Source: Caulobacter sp. 73W (GTDB lineage Bacteria > Pseudomonadota > Alphaproteobacteria > Caulobacterales > Caulobacteraceae). From it: 64,000 bases of DNA. The notes below the pieces were generated by a model. The model saw nothing but the letters and a program-made list of their open reading frames with translations, was not told the origin of the DNA and did not search any database. This document shows positions 16,348-25,694 of the stretch, one piece after another; position 1 is the first letter of the stretch; each line of letters opens with the position of its first letter. Made by a program: the position numbers and the translations under genes. The stretch is from the NCBI RefSeq assembly GCF_041021955.1, contig NZ_CP158375.1:1240001-1304000 (forward strand). The letters run 5' to 3'.

Positions 16348-17265
16348 ATGGACTGGAACGACCTGCGCGTCTTCCTGGCCGTGGCGCGGCAGGGCAGCGC
16401 GCTGGGGGCGGCCGCCGAACTTCAGGTGAACCAGACGACGGTGGGGCGTCGGCTGGATGCGCTGGAGCGCGCCCTGGGCCTGAAGCTAATCGAGCGCAGC
16501 CAGACCGGCAGCCGCCTGACCGCCGCGGGCGAAAAGCTGCTGCCCAAGGCCGAGAAGATCGAGGCGGAGTTCGCCGCGCTGTCGCAGCAGGTCAGCGCGT
16601 TCCAACGCGACCTGTCGGGCACCCTGCGCCTGACCCTGTCGGACCTGTCGGCCAACATGATGATGCCGGCCCTGGCGGACTTTCGGACGCTCTATCCCGA
16701 GATCACCGTCGAGCTGATCATCACCGACCGCTTCTTGGACATCGCCGCGGGCGAGGCCGACATCGCCATGCGCGGCACCGACCGGCTGGAGGACTCCGAC
16801 CTGGTGGCGCGCAAGCTGGCCCAGTTCGAATTCGCCATCTGCTGCAGCCGCGCCTACGCCGCGCGGCATGGGGTCCCGAGCCGCCCCGAGGACCTGAAGA
16901 ACCACATCCTGATCGGCGGCGAGCAGGACCTGGCGAACCTGCCGGTCCTGAAGTGGATGTTCGACCAGGCGCCTGACGCCGAGGTGCGCTGCCGGTCCAA
17001 CAGCCTGGGCAACCTGATCATGGCGGTGCGCAACGGCCTGGGCGTAGGGCCCGCGCCGCTGCTGATGCTGGTGGACCACCCGGAGCTGGTCCTGTGCCTG
17101 ACGCCCGAGCCGCCGATCATGGGCGGCAGCTGGCTGGTCACGCGGCAGGACATGAAGAACACGCCGCGGGTGCGCGCCTTCATCGACTTCTTCGTCCCCT
17201 ATTTCGAGGGCGAGCTGCGCAAGGCGATGGACGCCTACGAGGCGGCCCAGGCCAAGCCCTACTAG
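16348..17265 (+). CDS. LysR-family transcriptional regulator
   Basis: A 305-residue regulator: N-terminal winged helix-turn-helix (MDWNDLRVFLAVARQGSALG, VNQTTVGRRLDALERALGLKL), then the periplasmic-binding-protein-like sensor domain from about residue 90. I chose ATG 16348, the standard LysR start. TGTGC (16331-16335) and GCACA (16344-16348) form a small palindrome over the start and may be an autoregulatory site. It likely controls the divergent GST operon. Its stop shares the CTAG at 17262-17265 with the converging thiolase stop. Confidence 0.92.
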   Translation: MDWNDLRVFLAVARQGSALGAAAELQVNQTTVGRRLDALERALGLKLIERSQTGSRLTAAGEKLLPKAEKIEAEFAALSQQVSAFQRDLSGTLRLTLSDLSANMMMPALADFRTLYPEITVELIITDRFLDIAAGEADIAMRGTDRLEDSDLVARKLAQFEFAICCSRAYAARHGVPSRPEDLKNHILIGGEQDLANLPVLKWMFDQAPDAEVRCRSNSLGNLIMAVRNGLGVGPAPLLMLVDHPELVLCLTPEPPIMGGSWLVTRQDMKNTPRVRAFIDFFVPYFEGELRKAMDAYEAAQAKPY

Positions 17266-18500
17266 AGCCGTTCGATGATGATCGCCGGAGCCATGCCGCC
17301 GGCGGCGCACATAGTCACCAGGCCGCGCTTCAGGTCCCGCCGCTCCAGCTCGTCGAGGATGGTCCCTATCAGGATGGAGCCGGTGGCGCCGATGGGGTGA
17401 CCCAGCGCCATGGCCCCTCCGTTCACATTGACCTTGTCGCGGTCGAGCTCGAGGTCGCGGATGAACTTCTCAGCCACCACGGCGAAGGCCTCGTTGATCT
17501 CCCAAAGGTCGATGTCGTCCGGGGTCAGGCCAGCTTTGTTCAGCGCCTTCAGCGCGGCGGGCACGGGGGCGTTCAGCATCAGGGTCGGGCTGTCGCCGAC
17601 ATTGGCCGTGACCAGCACCCGGGCGCGGGCCTTCAGCGCATTGCGGGCGGCGTAGTCGGGCGAGGCCAGCAGCACGGCCGCCGCGCCGTCGACCACGCCG
17701 GAGGAGTTGCCCGCATGGTGGACGTGGCGGATCTTCAGGTCCGGATAGATCTGATGGATCAGGCCGGCGTAGGTGGTCCCCGCCTCGTCCAGGGGGACGT
17801 TGGCCATCCCCTCGAACGCCGCCTTCAGGTCGGCCAGGCCCTCGCGCGTGGTCTGGGGGCGGGGAAACTCCTCGCGGTCCAGGGCCAGGGTCCCGTCCTC
17901 GCGATAGATCGGGATCAGGGCGCGGTCGAAATGGCCGTTGCGGATGGCGTGGTCGGCGCGCTGCTGGCTGACCAGGGCCAGGTCGTCGAGGGCCTCGCGC
18001 TCGATCCCCTCCAGCGTGGCGATGGCGTCGGCGCAGACGCCCTGATGGCTCTGCGGATGACGGGCGCGCAGGCGCAGGTTGCCGGCGTCCATCATCGGCG
18101 GCGCGGTGCGGTCGGCGGTGGCGGCGGTGTAGCTCATCATCTCCGTGCCGCCGGCGATGACCAGGTCCTCCATGCCCGACATGATCTGGGCGGCGGCCAG
18201 GTTCACCGTGGTGATGCCCGAGCCGCAGAAGCGGTCGAGGGTCACGCCGCTGGCGCGGATGTCGTAACCGGCGTCGAGGGCGGCCATGCGGGCGAGGTCC
18301 CCGCCCTGCTTGCCGCGCTGGGTGCTGGTGCCCCAGATGATGTCGTCCACCTGGGCGGTGTTCAGGTTGTTGCGCTCGGCGATCGCCTTGAGCACGGCGG
18401 CGGCCAGGTGCTGGGGATGGAAGTCGGCCAGCGCCCCCTTCCCCACTTTGCCGACGCCGCGCGGCGTGCGGCAGGCGTCGATGATCAAGGCTTCCGGCAT
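17262..18500 (-). CDS. Acetyl-CoA C-acetyltransferase (thiolase)
   Basis: Thiolase of 412 residues that condenses or cleaves acyl-CoAs. Catalytic features are the nucleophilic Cys92 (TLDRFCGSG), WEINEAFAVV, GGAMALGHPIGATGS with the His near 368, and the second Cys near 398 in TMCAAGGMAPA. It differs clearly from the thiolase at 5101-6411, which has HPFGATG; this copy is closer to steroid/branched acyl-CoA acetyltransferases. It stands alone, upstream of an SDR gene on the same strand. Confidence 0.93.
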   Translation of the reverse strand: MPEALIIDACRTPRGVGKVGKGALADFHPQHLAAAVLKAIAERNNLNTAQVDDIIWGTSTQRGKQGGDLARMAALDAGYDIRASGVTLDRFCGSGITTVNLAAAQIMSGMEDLVIAGGTEMMSYTAATADRTAPPMMDAGNLRLRARHPQSHQGVCADAIATLEGIEREALDDLALVSQQRADHAIRNGHFDRALIPIYREDGTLALDREEFPRPQTTREGLADLKAAFEGMANVPLDEAGTTYAGLIHQIYPDLKIRHVHHAGNSSGVVDGAAAVLLASPDYAARNALKARARVLVTANVGDSPTLMLNAPVPAALKALNKAGLTPDDIDLWEINEAFAVVAEKFIRDLELDRDKVNVNGGAMALGHPIGATGSILIGTILDELERRDLKRGLVTMCAAGGMAPAIIIERL

Positions 18501-18585
18501 GGCGCTTCTCCTGGGCGAAGGCGGGTTCCTTCGTCGTCGGGAGAAGCTTCGGCGGGTTGGCCCTACGTCAGTCCAGCCCCTTATT

Positions 18586-19566
18586 TCACCGGCTGCCGTA
18601 GCCGCCGATCACCGGCAGGATCTCGCCGGTGATGTAGCTGGAGGTGTGGGGCGAGGCGAGGAAGACGTAGGAGGGCGCCAGCTCCTCCGGCTGGGCCGGG
18701 CGGCCCATGGGGGTATCCTCGCCGAAATGGGCGACCACCTCGGCCGGCTTGTCGCTGGGGTTCAGGGGCGTCCAGACCGGACCCGGGGCCACGGCGTTCA
18801 CCCGGATGCCCTTGGGGATCAGGTGGCTGGCCAGGGACCTGGTGAAGGCGTGGATGCCGCCCTTGGTGGCCGAGTAGTCGAGCAGGTCCTTATTGCCCAT
18901 CAGGCCGGTGACCGAGCCGGACATGACGATGGCCGAGCCGGGTTTCATGTGCGGCACCGCCGCCTGGGCCATGAAGAAGTAGCCGTAGAGGTTGGTCTTC
19001 AAGGTGGCGTCGAAGTGTTCCTCGGTCAGCTCTTCCAGCGAGGGGGCGTGGACCTGGAAGGCGGCGTTGTTGACCAGGACGTCCAGCTTGCCCAGCTCCT
19101 TCACCGTCTGCTCGACGGCGGCCTGGCAGAAGTCGCGGCTGCGCACGTCGCCCTTGATGACGATGGCGCGGCGGCCTTCTTTCTCGACGGCCTTCTTTGT
19201 GGCCTCGGCGTCCTCGTCCTCGTCCAGGTGCAGGATGGCGATGTCGGCCCCCTCGCGGGCGAACAGCACCGCCACCGAACGGCCGATGCCGCTGTCGCCG
19301 CCGGTGATGATCGCCACCTTGTCGAGCAGCTTTTCCGACCCCTTGTAGAACGGCGCGTCGTACATGGGGGCCAGGTCGAGGTCGGCCTCCGAGCCCGGCT
19401 TGGCCTGATGCTGGGCCGGCAGGGGCGGGACGGGATATTCCCGCGCCCCGGCCTGCATGGCGAAGGAGCGCTCCTCACCTGCCGCCTTGTCGGCCTGTTC
19501 GACCTGATCCTGCACCTTGCGCTGCTGGTCGGCGGCGCGTTCGGCCTGGGCGTGGGGGTCGGTCAT
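18586..19566 (-). CDS. SDR-family oxidoreductase (YghA-like)
   Basis: NAD(P)-dependent short-chain dehydrogenase/reductase of the long-N-terminus YghA/YhxC type, probably an aldehyde reductase. After about 80 residues with a basic/acidic helix come ITGGDSGIGRS (residues 87-97), NNAAFQ, the catalytic DYSATKGG and VNAVAPGPVWTPL, and an end ITGEILPVIGGYG. It starts at ATG 19566. The N-terminal 30 residues (QAERAADQQRKVQDQVEQAD) look like a short coiled coil. Confidence 0.92.
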   Translation of the reverse strand: MTDPHAQAERAADQQRKVQDQVEQADKAAGEERSFAMQAGAREYPVPPLPAQHQAKPGSEADLDLAPMYDAPFYKGSEKLLDKVAIITGGDSGIGRSVAVLFAREGADIAILHLDEDEDAEATKKAVEKEGRRAIVIKGDVRSRDFCQAAVEQTVKELGKLDVLVNNAAFQVHAPSLEELTEEHFDATLKTNLYGYFFMAQAAVPHMKPGSAIVMSGSVTGLMGNKDLLDYSATKGGIHAFTRSLASHLIPKGIRVNAVAPGPVWTPLNPSDKPAEVVAHFGEDTPMGRPAQPEELAPSYVFLASPHTSSYITGEILPVIGGYGSR

Positions 19567-19962
19567 GGGGAGGCTCCGGGTTCTGGGGTCGTGGTCAGAA
19601 CGCGGGGGGGCGGGAGGGGTTCGCGGTTTGCTCGGTTGGAGGCAGCGTGGGTGCGTGCTTCGACTGGTCGCTAAAGCTCCCGCTCAGCATGACGAGGATG
19701 GAAAGCGCTACTGAGTTCGTCATCCTGAGCTTGTCGAAGGACGCAATGCGCCTCCCGATCAGGCTCCAAAAACTCTCAAAACTTGCTTTTGACAGCCTTC
19801 TCGCTCATAAGGCCCGCTTTCCGGCGCAGCATCAGCCAGCGCCCTCCACCGCCACGACCCCGGCCTGGGAGACCAGGACACCATCCGGACGAGGGCGGCG
19901 AGGACCCCCGTCGACGTGATCGTCCACGGGGGCTGGCTGCGTTGCGCTCATGGGTGAGCTGA
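19567..19962. other. 396-bp intergenic region before ffh
   Basis: No gene is convincing here. It contains a degenerate inverted repeat at 19682-19730 and, near 19900-19935, a short hairpin (CCCCCGT paired with ACGGGGG). TTGACA occurs near 19787 but without a clear -10 partner. I looked for the 4.5S SRP RNA because ffh follows, but the conserved GGAAGCAGCC-type tetraloop region is absent. Confidence 0.6.
19682..19730. repeat. Inverted repeat of the GTCATCCTGAGC...GTCGAAGGA family
   Basis: GCTCAGCATGACGA (19682-19695) pairs with TCGTCATCCTGAGC (19717-19730) at 12 of 14 positions. The right arm continues as TTGTCGAAGGA. That sequence is a very common dispersed intergenic element in alphaproteobacteria. 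Confidence 0.6.
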
Positions 19963-21492
19963 ATGTTCGACGGCCTTACAGAGCGACTTTCCGGCGTATT
20001 CGACCGGCTTGGCGGGCGCGGCGTCCTTTCGGAAAAGGACGTCGAGGAAGCGCTGCGCGAAGTTCGCGTCGCGCTGTTGGAGGCCGACGTCGCCCTGCCG
20101 GTGGTGAAGGACTTCATCTCCAAGGCCAAGGAAAGCGCCACGGGCGAGGCGGTGATCCGCGCCGTCCGTCCCGCCGACCAGGTAGTCAAGATCGTCTATG
20201 ACGGCCTGATCGAGATGCTGGGCGGCGAGGAGCCGGAGCCCCTGCGCCTGGCCACCAACCCGCCGACGGTCATCCTGATGGCCGGTCTGCAAGGTTCGGG
20301 TAAGACCACCACCTCGGCCAAGCTGGCCCTGCGCCTGAGCAAGACCGAGCGCAAGAAGGTCCTGCTGGCCTCGCTGGACACCCGTCGTCCGGCCGCCATG
20401 GAGCAGCTGGCCGCTCTCGGAACCCAGATCGGCGTCGAGACCCTGCCGATCGTCGCCGGCCAGTCGGCCCCCGACATCGCCAAGCGCGCCCTGAGCGCCG
20501 GCAAGCTGGGCGGCTACGACGTCGTCATCCTCGACACCGCCGGCCGCACGACCCTGGACGAGGCGATGATGAGCGAGGCGGCGGAGATCGCCAAGCTCGC
20601 CAATCCCGTCGAGACCCTGCTGGTCGCCGACAGCCTGACCGGCCAGGACGCGGTGCGCACCGCCACCGCCTTCCACGACCGCCTGCCGCTCACCGGCCTG
20701 ATCCTGACCCGCGCCGACGGCGACGGCCGCGGCGGCGCCATGCTGTCCATGCGGGCGGTTACCGGCCTACCGATCAAGTTCCTGGGCGCCGGCGAGAAGG
20801 TCGACGAACTCGACGCCTTCGACGCCCGCCGCGTGGCCGGCCGCATCCTGGGCCAGGGCGACGTCGTGGCCCTGGTGGAGAAGGCCGCGGCCGAACTGGA
20901 CCAGGCCCAGGCCGAGCGCATGGCCAAGAAGCTGGCCAAGGGCCAGTTCGACCTCGACGACCTCGCCAGCCAGCTCGCCCAGATGCAGAAGATGGGCGGG
21001 ATGCAGGGCATCATGGGCCTGCTGCCCGGCGTCCAGAAGGTCAAGAAGCAGATCGAGGAAGCCAATATCGACGACAGCGTCTTCCGTCGTCAGCAGGCCA
21101 TCATCAGCTCCATGACCAAGCAGGAGCGCAAGAAGCCCGACATCCTGCAGGCCTCGCGCAAGCGCCGCATCGCGGCCGGCGCCGGGGTCGACGTGGCCGA
21201 GGTCAACCGCCTGCTCAAGCAACACCGCCAGATGGCCGACATGTTCAAGTCGATCAGCAAGGACGGCGGCAAGGGCATGATGAAGATGGCTCAGGCCATG
21301 GGCCTGGGCGGCGGCGGGGCCAACCCGCTCAAGAACCTCGGCGGCGGCAAGATGCCCTCCGAAGCAGAGATCGAAGCCGCCGCGGCCAAGCTGCAGCAGC
21401 AGGGCGGCCTTTCGGGCCTGCCCGGCCTCGGCGGTGGAAAACTACCTGGCCTGGGCGCCCTGCCGCCCGGCTTCAACCCGTTCAAGAAATAA
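19963..21492 (+). CDS. ffh: Signal recognition particle protein Ffh
   Basis: GTPase that binds 4.5S RNA and nascent signal peptides and delivers ribosomes to FtsY. The 509-residue protein has the N domain (VEEALREVRVALLEADVAL), G1 GLQGSGKTTTSAKLA near 110, DTRRPAA, DTAGR, TRADGDGRGG and GEKVDELDAFD. The Met-rich M domain follows (QKMGGMQGIMGLLPG), with a Gly-rich, Met-containing tail. ATG 19963 is preceded by GGTGAGCTGA. It heads the translation gene cluster. Confidence 0.97.
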   Translation: MFDGLTERLSGVFDRLGGRGVLSEKDVEEALREVRVALLEADVALPVVKDFISKAKESATGEAVIRAVRPADQVVKIVYDGLIEMLGGEEPEPLRLATNPPTVILMAGLQGSGKTTTSAKLALRLSKTERKKVLLASLDTRRPAAMEQLAALGTQIGVETLPIVAGQSAPDIAKRALSAGKLGGYDVVILDTAGRTTLDEAMMSEAAEIAKLANPVETLLVADSLTGQDAVRTATAFHDRLPLTGLILTRADGDGRGGAMLSMRAVTGLPIKFLGAGEKVDELDAFDARRVAGRILGQGDVVALVEKAAAELDQAQAERMAKKLAKGQFDLDDLASQLAQMQKMGGMQGIMGLLPGVQKVKKQIEEANIDDSVFRRQQAIISSMTKQERKKPDILQASRKRRIAAGAGVDVAEVNRLLKQHRQMADMFKSISKDGGKGMMKMAQAMGLGGGGANPLKNLGGGKMPSEAEIEAAAAKLQQQGGLSGLPGLGGGKLPGLGALPPGFNPFKK

Positions 21493-21519
21493 CCTGAACT
21501 AGACTCCAAGGAACTGAAA

Positions 21520-22068
<549 letters not shown>

Positions 22069-22077
22069 GGTCTTCAC

Positions 22078-22608
22078 ATGTCGGACGCCCTCATTCTGGT
22101 TGGCCGCGTGGCCGGGGCGTTCGGCGTGCGGGGCGAGGTCCGGATCAGCACCTATACGGCCGATCCCCTCGCCCTCGCGCAGTACAAGTCTCTGGTGCGT
22201 GAGGACGGCTCGCCCGCCCTCACCATCACGAGCGCCCGCGTGGTCAAGGACGGGATCATCGCCCGCTCCCCCCAGATCGCCTCCAAGGAAGACGCCGACG
22301 CCCTGCGCGGCCTGAAGCTTCACGTTCTGCGCTCGGACCTGCCCGAGCCGGAGGAGGACGAGTTCTATCTTACCGACCTGGTCGGTCTGGCCGCCGTCAC
22401 GCCGCAGGGCGAGACCTTGGGCCGCATCAAGGCCGTGCAGGACTTCGGCGCCGGCGATCTGCTCGAGATCACGCCCGCCGCCGGGGGGCAGACCTGGTTT
22501 CTGGCCTTCACCCGCGAGAACGCCCCGGTCGTCGACATCGCCGGCGGCAAGGTCGTGGTCATCCGCCCCGACGAGGTGGGCGAGAGCGAGCCGACCAACC
22601 AGGACTAG
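22078..22608 (+). CDS. rimM: Ribosome maturation factor RimM
   Basis: Helps mature the 30S head near bS16/uS19. The 176-residue protein has the N-terminal domain (LVGRVAGAFGVRGEVRISTYT, LRGLKLHVLRSDLPE) and the PRC-barrel (EFYLTDLVGL, LGRIKAVQDFGAGDLLEI, FTRENAPVVDIAGGKVVV). It lies between rpsP and trmD as in most bacteria, but here two unrelated genes separate it from trmD. Its TAG stop shares the CTAG 22605-22608 with the opposite tesB stop. Confidence 0.95.
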   Translation: MSDALILVGRVAGAFGVRGEVRISTYTADPLALAQYKSLVREDGSPALTITSARVVKDGIIARSPQIASKEDADALRGLKLHVLRSDLPEPEEDEFYLTDLVGLAAVTPQGETLGRIKAVQDFGAGDLLEITPAAGGQTWFLAFTRENAPVVDIAGGKVVVIRPDEVGESEPTNQD

Positions 22609-23465
22609 CCGGGTTTACGGACCCGCATCAGGCATTCCTGAGCGACAGAGGCGACCAGGGTTCCGTCCTTGGCGTACATCTGGCCGCGCACCAGCCCACG
22701 CCCTTGCGAGGCGGACGGGCTGTCCTGCGAGAACAGCACCCATTCGTTGAAGTCGAACGGCCGGTGGAACCACATGGCGTGGTCCAGGCTGGCCGCCTGC
22801 AGGCCGGGGGTGCTCCAGATCAGGGCGTGCGGCCGCATGGCCGTCTCCATGAAGGCCATGTCCGAGGCGTAGGCCAGGGCCGCGTGCTGCATGCGGATGT
22901 CGTCGCCGATCGGCGCCTTGGCCCGCATCCAGACGTCCTTCAGCGGCGACATCTTCTGCGGGTCGAGAAGGGACTGAGGGTCGGGCCAGCGCACGTCGAT
23001 GGGGCGCGGCTTCTCGAACTGACGGATCAGGCCGCGCGGAGCCTTGTCGCCGAGGGTCAGCAGGCGGTCCAGCTCGGTCGGCACGGTCAGGGGCTCGGGC
23101 GCCTCCGGCATGTCGAACTGGTGCTCGTAGCCGTCCTCGATCGACTGGAACGAGGCGGCGAGATTGAAGATCTGCTCGCCGTTCTGGATGGCGGTCACCC
23201 GGCGGGTGGTGAAGCTGCCGCCGTCGCGGGCGAAGTCGACCTCGTAGACCACCGGGATCTTCACGTCGCCGGGACGGATGAAATAGGCGTGCAGCGAGTG
23301 GCAGATGCGCTCGGGCACCGTCTCGTAGGCGGCCAGCAGGGCCTGGGCGATGACGAGGCCGCCGAAGATGCGCGGGAAGCCGTCGTCGGGGGACACGCCC
23401 CGAAACAAATTCTTCTCGATGCGTTCGAGCTTGAGGACGGCGGCGAGGTCTTCGGTGGTCTCCAT
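22605..23465 (-). CDS. tesB: Acyl-CoA thioesterase II (TesB)
   Basis: Double-hotdog thioesterase that hydrolyses acyl-CoAs. The 286-residue product has GGLVIAQALLAAYETVP, HSLHAYFIRPGD and, in the second half, ASLDHAMWFHRPFDFNEWVLFSQDSPSASQGRGLVRGQMY, the usual TesB signatures including the active-site Asp in SLDHA. I chose the ATG at 23465 (METTEDLAAVL), since the open frame further upstream runs across the divergent gene's region. It interrupts the rimM-trmD order on the opposite strand. Confidence 0.93.
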   Translation of the reverse strand: METTEDLAAVLKLERIEKNLFRGVSPDDGFPRIFGGLVIAQALLAAYETVPERICHSLHAYFIRPGDVKIPVVYEVDFARDGGSFTTRRVTAIQNGEQIFNLAASFQSIEDGYEHQFDMPEAPEPLTVPTELDRLLTLGDKAPRGLIRQFEKPRPIDVRWPDPQSLLDPQKMSPLKDVWMRAKAPIGDDIRMQHAALAYASDMAFMETAMRPHALIWSTPGLQAASLDHAMWFHRPFDFNEWVLFSQDSPSASQGRGLVRGQMYAKDGTLVASVAQECLMRVRKPG

Positions 23466-23562
23466 GCCGTTTCGCTTAGGAGCATCGGCGGGGCGCGGCA
23501 ACCTTGACTTTGCGGGGCCTATGGCCGCATCGCCGTCCCGGAACAAGGATACGGGTGCGCCC

Positions 23563-24459
23563 ATGACGCTCTTCTCCGGCCTCAGCGCCTTTCCCATCAC
23601 GCCCGCCGACGCGGACGGCCGCGTGGATGTCGCGGGCGTGCAGAAGGTGGTCGGCCGCCTGGTCGAGGCCAAGGTCGATTCCATCGGCCTGCTGGGCAGC
23701 ACGGGGACCTACGCCTACCTGACGCGGGACGAGCGCCGCCGCGCGGTGGAAGCCGCCGTGGAGCGGGTGCAGGGCGAAGTTCCCCTGATGGTCGGCATCG
23801 GCGCCACCTCGACCGCCGAGGTGATCCGACTGGGCCAGGACGCGGCCAAGGCCGGGGCGGACGCCGTGCTGCTGGCGCCGGTGTCGTACCTGCCCCTGTC
23901 GGACGAGGAGGTCGCCCAGCACTACGCGGCCGTGGCGGCGGCGGTGGGCCTGCCCCTGTGCATCTACAACAACCCCACGGTGACCCGCTTCACCTTCAGC
24001 CCCGAACTGATCGGACGGCTGAGCCAGGTCGAGGGGATCGCGGCGGTGAAGACCTCCGGCGCCGATACGCCGCAGGAGGCCCAGGCCCTGATCGCCGGCC
24101 TGCGAGCCCAGGTCGCGCCGGGCTTCTCCATCGGCTGCGCCGCCGACTGGATGGTGACCGAGGCGATGATCGCCGGGGCGCAGGCCTGGTACAGCGTGCT
24201 GGGCGGGCTGTTCCCCGCCCCGATCCAGACCATCGTGCGGGCCGTCCGCGCCGGGGACGCCGACGCCGCCCGGGGCGAGAACGCGCGGCTGAAGCCCCTA
24301 TGGGACCTGTTCAAGGAACTGAGCAGCTTCCGCATCGTCTATGCGGCCAACAACCTGCTGGGCCTGACCGACGCCCAGCCGCCCCGCCCGATCCTGGGCC
24401 TGTCGGAGACCGATCGCCGCAGGGTGGCGCAGGTCATCGACGACCTGCAGCTGGCCTGA
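23563..24459 (+). CDS. Dihydrodipicolinate synthase/N-acetylneuraminate lyase family aldolase
   Basis: Class I aldolase (DapA fold), 298 residues. [17 protein letters not shown], the Schiff-base Lys in AAVKTSG and the Tyr in CIYNNPT match the family. DapA proper has GTTGE and a different pocket; here [10 protein letters not shown] takes its place, so this is probably not the true lysine-pathway DapA. It may be a sugar-acid or hydroxyproline-type aldolase. A further in-frame ATG at 23521 is possible. It lies directly ahead of trmD. Confidence 0.85.
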   Translation: MTLFSGLSAFPITPADADGRVDVAGVQKVVGRLVEAKVDSIGLLGSTGTYAYLTRDERRRAVEAAVERVQGEVPLMVGIGATSTAEVIRLGQDAAKAGADAVLLAPVSYLPLSDEEVAQHYAAVAAAVGLPLCIYNNPTVTRFTFSPELIGRLSQVEGIAAVKTSGADTPQEAQALIAGLRAQVAPGFSIGCAADWMVTEAMIAGAQAWYSVLGGLFPAPIQTIVRAVRAGDADAARGENARLKPLWDLFKELSSFRIVYAANNLLGLTDAQPPRPILGLSETDRRRVAQVIDDLQLA

Positions 24460-24491
24460 CCCGCACGGACATTTGGTGTAAAGGCCCGCCC

Positions 24492-25217
24492 ATGCCGTTC
24501 ACCGCCACCGTCCTGACCATGTTTCCCGAGGCCTTTCCGGGCCCGCTCGGCGTTTCGCTGATCGGGACGGCGTGGCGCGAGCAGGACCTTTGGCGCTTGG
24601 AAACGCTGGACATTCGGGGCTTTTCCGCAGATAAGCGCGGCTTCCTCGACGACACCCCCGCGGGTGGCGGTCTGGGACAAGTGCTTAAAGCGGACGTCAT
24701 AGCCGCCGCGCTAGATAGCGTGGAGCGGGATGGGCGGCCGCTTTTGTACATGAGCGCCAGGGGTCGTCCCCTCACCCAGGCGCGCGTGCGTGAGTGGAGC
24801 AAGGCCCCCGGGATCATCGTCCTGTGCGGCCGCTTCGAGGGGGTGGACCAGCGGGTGCTCGACAGCCGCGGGTTCGAGGAGGTCTCCGTCGGAGACGCGG
24901 TTCTCGCCGGTGGCGAGGCGGCGGCGATGGTGGCGATCGAGGCGTGCGTCCGACTGATCCCCGGCGTTCTTGGGGATATCGGCAGCACGAGTGAAGAAAG
25001 CTTCGAGGACGGTCTCCTCGAGCATCCGCAGTACACGCGACCGCGGACGTTCGAAGGGCTCGACATCCCCGAGGTGCTGCTGTCCGGCCATCACAAGAAG
25101 GTCGGCGAGTGGCGAAAGCTTATGCGTGAAGAAACAACCCGCGAGCGGCGTCCAGATCTCTGGGCAGCGCATCTCGCCAATCAACAGGCAAAGGGCGGCC
25201 CTTCTCGCAAGGGGTAA
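24492..25217 (+). CDS. trmD: tRNA (guanine37-N1)-methyltransferase TrmD
   Basis: Methylates G37 next to the anticodon, preventing frameshifts. The 241-residue SPOUT protein shows [53 protein letters not shown] and [11 protein letters not shown], all TrmD hallmarks (the trefoil-knot SAM site). Start at ATG 24492, 32 bp after the aldolase gene. From about 24600 to 24760 rare codons for this genome (ATA, CTA, GGA, AAA, CTT) are clustered, unlike the neighbours. Confidence 0.96.
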   Translation: MPFTATVLTMFPEAFPGPLGVSLIGTAWREQDLWRLETLDIRGFSADKRGFLDDTPAGGGLGQVLKADVIAAALDSVERDGRPLLYMSARGRPLTQARVREWSKAPGIIVLCGRFEGVDQRVLDSRGFEEVSVGDAVLAGGEAAAMVAIEACVRLIPGVLGDIGSTSEESFEDGLLEHPQYTRPRTFEGLDIPEVLLSGHHKKVGEWRKLMREETTRERRPDLWAAHLANQQAKGGPSRKG

Positions 25218-25237
25218 GCCCAGTAGGAGAATTTAAG

Positions 25238-25630
25238 ATGGCTGCGAACATCATCAAGCAACTGGAGCAGGAAGAAGCCCAGCGCCTGCTCGACGCCCGC
25301 AAGGTTCCGGAATTCCAACCGGGCGACACCCTGCGCGTCAACGTGAAGATCAAGGAAGGCGACCGCGAGCGCATCCAGGCGTACGAAGGCGTCTGCATCG
25401 CCCGTCAAGGCGGCGGCATCCATGAGAGCTTCACCGTCCGTAAGATTTCGTTCGGCGAAGGCGTGGAGCGTCTGTTCCCGCTGCTGTCGCCGAACATCGA
25501 CAGCATCGAAGTGAAGCGTCGCGGCGTCGTGCGTCGCGCCAAGCTGTACTACCTGCGCGACCGTCGCGGTAAGTCGGCCCGTATCGCCGAGCGTCAGATG
25601 AGCAACAGCAAGGAAACGACCGAAGCCTAA
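25238..25630 (+). CDS. rplS: 50S ribosomal protein bL19
   Basis: Large-subunit protein at the subunit interface. The 130-residue product starts [18 protein letters not shown] and contains [35 protein letters not shown] and [36 protein letters not shown], i.e. the full bL19 domain. AGGAGA lies 8 nt before ATG. It is the last gene of the ffh-rplS block and is followed by a strong terminator. Confidence 0.97.
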   Translation: MAANIIKQLEQEEAQRLLDARKVPEFQPGDTLRVNVKIKEGDRERIQAYEGVCIARQGGGIHESFTVRKISFGEGVERLFPLLSPNIDSIEVKRRGVVRRAKLYYLRDRRGKSARIAERQMSNSKETTEA

Positions 25631-25654
25631 GGCTTCGTCGAGACCTGAAGTTCG

Positions 25655-25685
25655 AAGGGCCCCGGAGCGATCCGGGGCCCTTTTT
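25655..25685 (+). terminator. Rho-independent terminator after rplS
   Basis: A 12-bp stem (25655-25666 and 25671-25682) with a GCGA loop is followed by five T (25681-25685). It ends the ribosomal transcript; the opposing MFS gene stops 10 bp further on. A small extra hairpin from GAAGCC/GGCTTC sits directly at the rplS stop. Confidence 0.92.
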
Positions 25686-25694
25686 CTGTTCCGG

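Noticed and set aside
19567..19962. Possible 4.5S SRP RNA gene next to ffh
   Set aside because: The conserved GGAAGCAGCC-type region and its matching stem are not present.
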